Shown here one piece after another: positions 13,503-16,598 of a stretch of 16,598 nucleotides of DNA. The stretch is from Planctomycetota bacterium (lineage in GTDB: Bacteria; Planctomycetota; UBA1135; UBA2386): NCBI GenBank assembly GCA_020425885.1, contig JAGQRA010000370.1:1-16598 (forward strand), written 5' to 3'. Every line of letters starts with the position of its first letter. Within the stretch, counting starts at the first letter, position 1. The notes under the pieces were generated by a model, which saw only the letters and a list, made by a program, of their open reading frames with translations, had not been told where the DNA came from and ran no database searches. The position numbers were made by a program, and so were the translations under genes.

Positions 13503-14486
13503 TCACAAACTGTCCATCGGACTCCGCACACCCGCCGGCCCCCGGTTCAGGACATGCGTGTAGATCATCGTCGTCGTGACGCTGGCGTGGCCGAGCAGCT
13601 CCTGGACGGTGCGGATGTCGCTGCCGTCCTCGAGGAGGTGGGTCGCGAACGAATGGCGAAACGTGTGACAGGTGGCGCGTTTGCTGATGCCGGCGACGCG
13701 GACGGCCTGGCGCACGGCGTTCTGGAGGACGGTCTCGTGGAGGTGGTGGCGGCGGAGTTGCCCGGTCTCCTCGTGGAAGTAGGTGCGGGTCGCGGGGAAG
13801 ACCCACTGCCAGGGCCACTCGCGGCCGGCGTTGGGGAGCTTGACGGCGAGTGCGCTCGGTAGCTCGACCCAGCCGGCCCCGTTGGCGAGGTCACGCTGGT
13901 GCTGGGCGCGAACGGCGGCGAGCTGGGCGGCGAGCTGCGCCTTGCATGCTGCCGGCATCATGACCTGGCGGTCCTTGGCTCCCTTGCCGCGGCGGATGGT
14001 GATCTGATTGCGGTCGAAGTCGAGGTCCTTGACGCGCAGGCGGCAGCATTCGAGGAGGCGCAGGCCGGCGCCGTAGAGCAGGGTGGCCATCAGGCGCGGC
14101 AAGCCCTGCATGGCATCGAGCACGGCGCGGACTTCGATGCGCGACAGCACGACGGGCAGGTGGGTCGGGCGCGGTGCGCGGACGAGGTCGTCGAGCCAGG
14201 GCAGGTCCTGGCCGAGCACGTGCCGGTACAGGAACAGGATCGCGGACAGGGCCTGGTTCTGGGTGGCGGCGGCGACGCGTTGCTCGGTGGCGAGCTGGTT
14301 CAGGAACGCGCTGACCTCGGCGGCGCCGACGGTGGCGGGATCGCGGCGGTTGCAGAACAGCCAGTAGCGGCGGATCCAGTGCAGGTAGGCGCGTTCGGTG
14401 CGCAGGCTGCGATGGCGCAGGCGCAGGGCGTCGCGGATGCGGTCGGACAGGCGGGGCACGCCGAACGGGGAGGGTGCTGGCTGCAT
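13503..14486 (-). CDS. intI: Integron integrase (tyrosine recombinase)
   Basis: A 327-aa site-specific recombinase that inserts and excises gene cassettes by attI x attC and attC x attC recombination. The SAM-like core-binding domain occupies about 12-100. The catalytic domain shows Arg143 (GAGLR), Lys171 (KGAKD), His274 and Arg277 (HTFRH), His300 (LLGH) and Tyr309 (MIYTH). The IntI-specific insertion is present at about 203-235 ([16 protein letters not shown] through WPWQWVFPA), which separates it from XerC/D and phage integrases. The length is typical, and the gene looks intact. The ATG at 14486 starts the protein at the usual place, with a weak purine stretch upstream. It points the same way as the cassettes, which lie downstream of its 3' end, as in Rhodopirellula and Treponema integrons. 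Confidence 0.95.
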   Translation of the reverse strand: MQPAPSPFGVPRLSDRIRDALRLRHRSLRTERAYLHWIRRYWLFCNRRDPATVGAAEVSAFLNQLATEQRVAAATQNQALSAILFLYRHVLGQDLPWLDDLVRAPRPTHLPVVLSRIEVRAVLDAMQGLPRLMATLLYGAGLRLLECCRLRVKDLDFDRNQITIRRGKGAKDRQVMMPAACKAQLAAQLAAVRAQHQRDLANGAGWVELPSALAVKLPNAGREWPWQWVFPATRTYFHEETGQLRRHHLHETVLQNAVRQAVRVAGISKRATCHTFRHSFATHLLEDGSDIRTVQELLGHASVTTTMIYTHVLNRGPAGVRSPMDSL

Positions 14487-14605
14487 GCGCCCTGCTGTGT
14501 TCCGCAGGGGCCAGAGGTTGCACGCGAATCGGAGAATCCGAGCGGGCCAACAAACAACGATGTGAGCGGCACCGCGGCTCGCTCCCCCACGCCTTGCTTC
14601 CAGGC
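14487..14605 (-). other. Intergenic region upstream of intI
   Basis: 119 bases between the CRTAC1-type gene stop and the intI start. It must hold the intI promoter unless intI is read from upstream. I see no clear -35/-10 pair or LexA-type operator, only a weak GAGCG/CGCTC hairpin near 14570. Confidence 0.35.
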
Positions 14606-16598
14606 TCAGCGGTCTTCGACGACGCGCACGGCGGAGTCGAGCTCCACCCCGGTGACCACCTGCACCTTCCCGGTCCGCGGCCAGACGATCTCCACCCGCA
14701 CGATCTTCTCCGCCGCACCCAGCCCGACGATCTGCCGCATCGGGCTGCAACCGAAGCTGCCGCCGCTGCCGACGTGCTTGTAGATCGAACGTTCACGACC
14801 GTCCTCGATGGTGACGACGCGGATCCTGGCACCGATCGGCGTGCGGCTCGACGCGGTGCCGATCAGATGCAGCGACAGCCAATGGTTGCCGAAGCCGGGG
14901 TTGCGATAGAGCGCGTTGCGGAACGTGTCACTGGGATAGGCGCCGCCCATCTCGGCGAAGATGTCGAGATCGCCGTCGTCATCGATGTCGGCGAAGGCGA
15001 TGCCGTGGCCCTTCTGCAGGTGGCCGAGGCCGCTGCTCATCGTCACGTCGTGGAACGCGCGGCCGGCGGCGTTGCGATAGAGCAGGTTCGGCATCAGGTT
15101 GTAGTAGTTGGGATCGCCGGTGCCGAGGTAGATGTCGAGCCAGCCGTCGTTGTCGAAGTCGCCGTAGTTGGCGCCCATCGGCAGGCTCGGATAGGTGAGG
15201 CCGAGCTCGGCGCCGACCTCGCGGAAGCGGCCCTTGCCGTCGCCGCGGTAGAGGCTGGGACGGCCGTAGGGGACAGGCAGCCCGAGCACGTGGGCGGCGA
15301 TGTGGCTGACGTCGGTGGCGTAGTGGCTGGCGAACAGGTCCAGCGCGCCGTCGTTGTCGAAGTCGAAGAACCAGGTCGGGAAGCCGAGCTGCGGATCGGT
15401 GACGCCGCGCTCCTCAGCGACATCTCTGAAGGTGCCGTCGCCGTTGTTCTCGTAGAGGCGGTTGTCGCCGTCGGCGTTGCTGACGTAGAGGTCGGGATCA
15501 CCGTCGCCGTCGATGTCGCCCCAGGTCACGGCCTTGGCGTAGCGTCCGTTGAGAACGCCGGCGGTGCGGGCGACGTCGGCGAAGGTGCCGTCGCCGTTGT
15601 TGCGAAACAGCTGCGACGGGCTCGGCGCGCGCTGTGAGTACTCGTTGCCGATGTAGAGGTCGAGGTCACCGTCGCGGTCGTAGTCGGCCCACGCCGCGGC
15701 CTGGGTCGGATGGTGCACCTCGCCGAGTCCGGCACCGAACGTGACGTCGATGAAGGTGCCGTCGCCGTTGTTGCGCACCAGTGAGTTCGGGTGCCTGCCG
15801 GTCTCGTACCACCAGGCGCCGCGCAGGACGAGGAAGTCGAGGTCGCCGTCGTTGTCGTAGTCGGCCGACACCAGGTTGAGACCGCCGGTCAGCCCGAGCA
15901 GGCCGGCCTGCTCGGTGCGCTCGACGAACGTGCCGTCGCCGTTGTTATGGAAGAAGCGCAGCTGCGCGTCGGGTCGCCAATCGGAGGCGACGATGTCGAG
16001 GTGATCGTCACCGTCGAAGTCGTCGACGATGACGCCACCGGCATTGCCGTCGGTGTCGACGCCGAGTTCGCCGGCGATGTTGCAGAACCGCGCGACCGGC
16101 TCGGCGGACTCGAGCGTCGAGCGCGGCAGACGCCAGGCCTCGGGCACGCCATCGGGCCAGGTGCCGAGCGTCATGTGCGCGAGGTTGAGCAGCCACTGCG
16201 AGGACAGGTGCCAACGATAGGTCGGCTCGGTGTTCTGCAGCACCTCGATGAAGTAGTGGCAGGCGTTGGTCGAGCCCTCCGTCGCGGTGTGCTGCGCGGG
16301 TGCGGCAAACGGCAGGATGCAGCTCTCGGGGACGGCCTGTTTGCAGCAGTTCTCGGTCTCGCCGAGGCGCATCCAGGCCACCCCGAGGTAGAAGCTCGCG
16401 GCCACCGCCGCGTCGATGTCACCCTGGACCTGACCTGTTTGCAGGCCGGTGCGCAACGCGTCGAGGATCTCGATGCCGCGCCGCTCGTTGCCGAGCTGGA
16501 GCTCGGCAACGCCGGTGTCGAGTCGCAGTCGCCAATCCGCACCGGCTCCCGCCGCGAGCAGCTGGCGGCGCAGGTCCTCGGCCTTCTGCACGCCGAAG
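14606..16598 (-). CDS. CRTAC1-type FG-GAP/ASPIC-UnbV protein (5' end outside window)
   Basis: At least 661 aa of a large, probably exported protein. The visible N-terminal part is helical and TPR-like ([20 protein letters not shown]). Seven FG-GAP/VCBS repeats follow, e.g. [76 protein letters not shown] and [13 protein letters not shown], interleaved with NNGDGTF turns. The C-terminal ~110 residues form an ASPIC/UnbV domain ([20 protein letters not shown], then [10 protein letters not shown] and [12 protein letters not shown]), the usual CRTAC1-family end. The frame stays open to the window edge and no signal peptide is seen, so the true start is beyond 16598. The role is unknown; such proteins are abundant in Planctomycetota and Acidobacteria. 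It lies upstream of intI on the same strand. Confidence 0.9.
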   Translation of the reverse strand, partial: FGVQKAEDLRRQLLAAGAGADWRLRLDTGVAELQLGNERRGIEILDALRTGLQTGQVQGDIDAAVAASFYLGVAWMRLGETENCCKQAVPESCILPFAAPAQHTATEGSTNACHYFIEVLQNTEPTYRWHLSSQWLLNLAHMTLGTWPDGVPEAWRLPRSTLESAEPVARFCNIAGELGVDTDGNAGGVIVDDFDGDDHLDIVASDWRPDAQLRFFHNNGDGTFVERTEQAGLLGLTGGLNLVSADYDNDGDLDFLVLRGAWWYETGRHPNSLVRNNGDGTFIDVTFGAGLGEVHHPTQAAAWADYDRDGDLDLYIGNEYSQRAPSPSQLFRNNGDGTFADVARTAGVLNGRYAKAVTWGDIDGDGDPDLYVSNADGDNRLYENNGDGTFRDVAEERGVTDPQLGFPTWFFDFDNDGALDLFASHYATDVSHIAAHVLGLPVPYGRPSLYRGDGKGRFREVGAELGLTYPSLPMGANYGDFDNDGWLDIYLGTGDPNYYNLMPNLLYRNAAGRAFHDVTMSSGLGHLQKGHGIAFADIDDDGDLDIFAEMGGAYPSDTFRNALYRNPGFGNHWLSLHLIGTASSRTPIGARIRVVTIEDGRERSIYKHVGSGGSFGCSPMRQIVGLGAAEKIVRVEIVWPRTGKVQVVTGVELDSAVRVVEDR

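Noticed and set aside
13899..15637. Plus-strand frames opposite intI and the CRTAC1-type gene
   Set aside because: Both minus-strand genes have full family signatures; the plus frames are Gly/Ala/Val-rich shadows.
1..16598. CRISPR arrays, tRNA or rRNA genes
   Set aside because: No regularly spaced identical repeats and no recognisable tRNA or rRNA sequence; the only spaced repeats are attC sites, at cassette-length intervals.

Overview
The window is GC-rich bacterial chromosome, most likely from a member of the Planctomycetota. I infer this from long exported FG-GAP/VCBS and WDG-repeat proteins, a C-terminal cap domain of the kind seen in secreted proteins of that phylum (a GxGC start, an L-x-x-GLP-x-x-G stretch, and a GL...L-G end), and an integron whose integrase points the same way as its cassettes, as described in Rhodopirellula and Treponema. 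No rRNA or tRNA is present to confirm the assignment.

Layout. 1-2226 (+): groEL, a strong hairpin terminator, and a small cysteine-cluster (YkgJ-type) protein. 2268-4817 (-) and 5079-7040 (+): two divergent exported proteins, an FG-GAP propeller and a WDG-repeat propeller, sharing a 261-bp intergenic region. 7053-8417 (-): an alkaline-phosphatase-superfamily hydrolase resembling the one in ebo clusters. 8487-9302 (-): two small genes (a Cys/His-rich protein and a YciI-like protein), followed by an IS256-type transposase remnant at 9377-9490. 9619-13264 (-): an integron cassette array. 13503-14486 (-): the integron integrase intI. 14606-16598 (-): a CRTAC1-type FG-GAP/ASPIC protein cut by the window edge.

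The integron is the most interesting part. Five attC sites can be drawn (12508-12575, 11732-11799, 10781-10843, 10119-10186, 9745-9866). Each has RYYYAAC/GTTRRRY-like ends and a stem whose R''-side arm carries extra unpaired bases, so all five are oriented on the minus strand like intI. The first recombination point (attI core, 13258-13264) is therefore downstream of the 3' end of intI, not upstream of its 5' end. Cassettes in order from intI encode: a 198-aa unknown protein; a PD-(D/E)XK-like protein; a KirBac-like potassium channel whose last residues are encoded by its attC; an exported stand-alone cap-domain protein broken by a one-base homopolymer frameshift; a 78-aa unknown protein; and a 34-residue membrane miniprotein.

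The most unusual point is at the cassette 1/cassette 2 junction. A start codon with a perfect Shine-Dalgarno lies at the end of cassette 1 and reads in frame through attC into the cassette 2 gene, which has no evident ribosome binding site of its own. Cassette 1 could thus supply translation initiation to its neighbour. The array's far (left) boundary is uncertain because the last sites are degenerate or disrupted near the transposase remnant.
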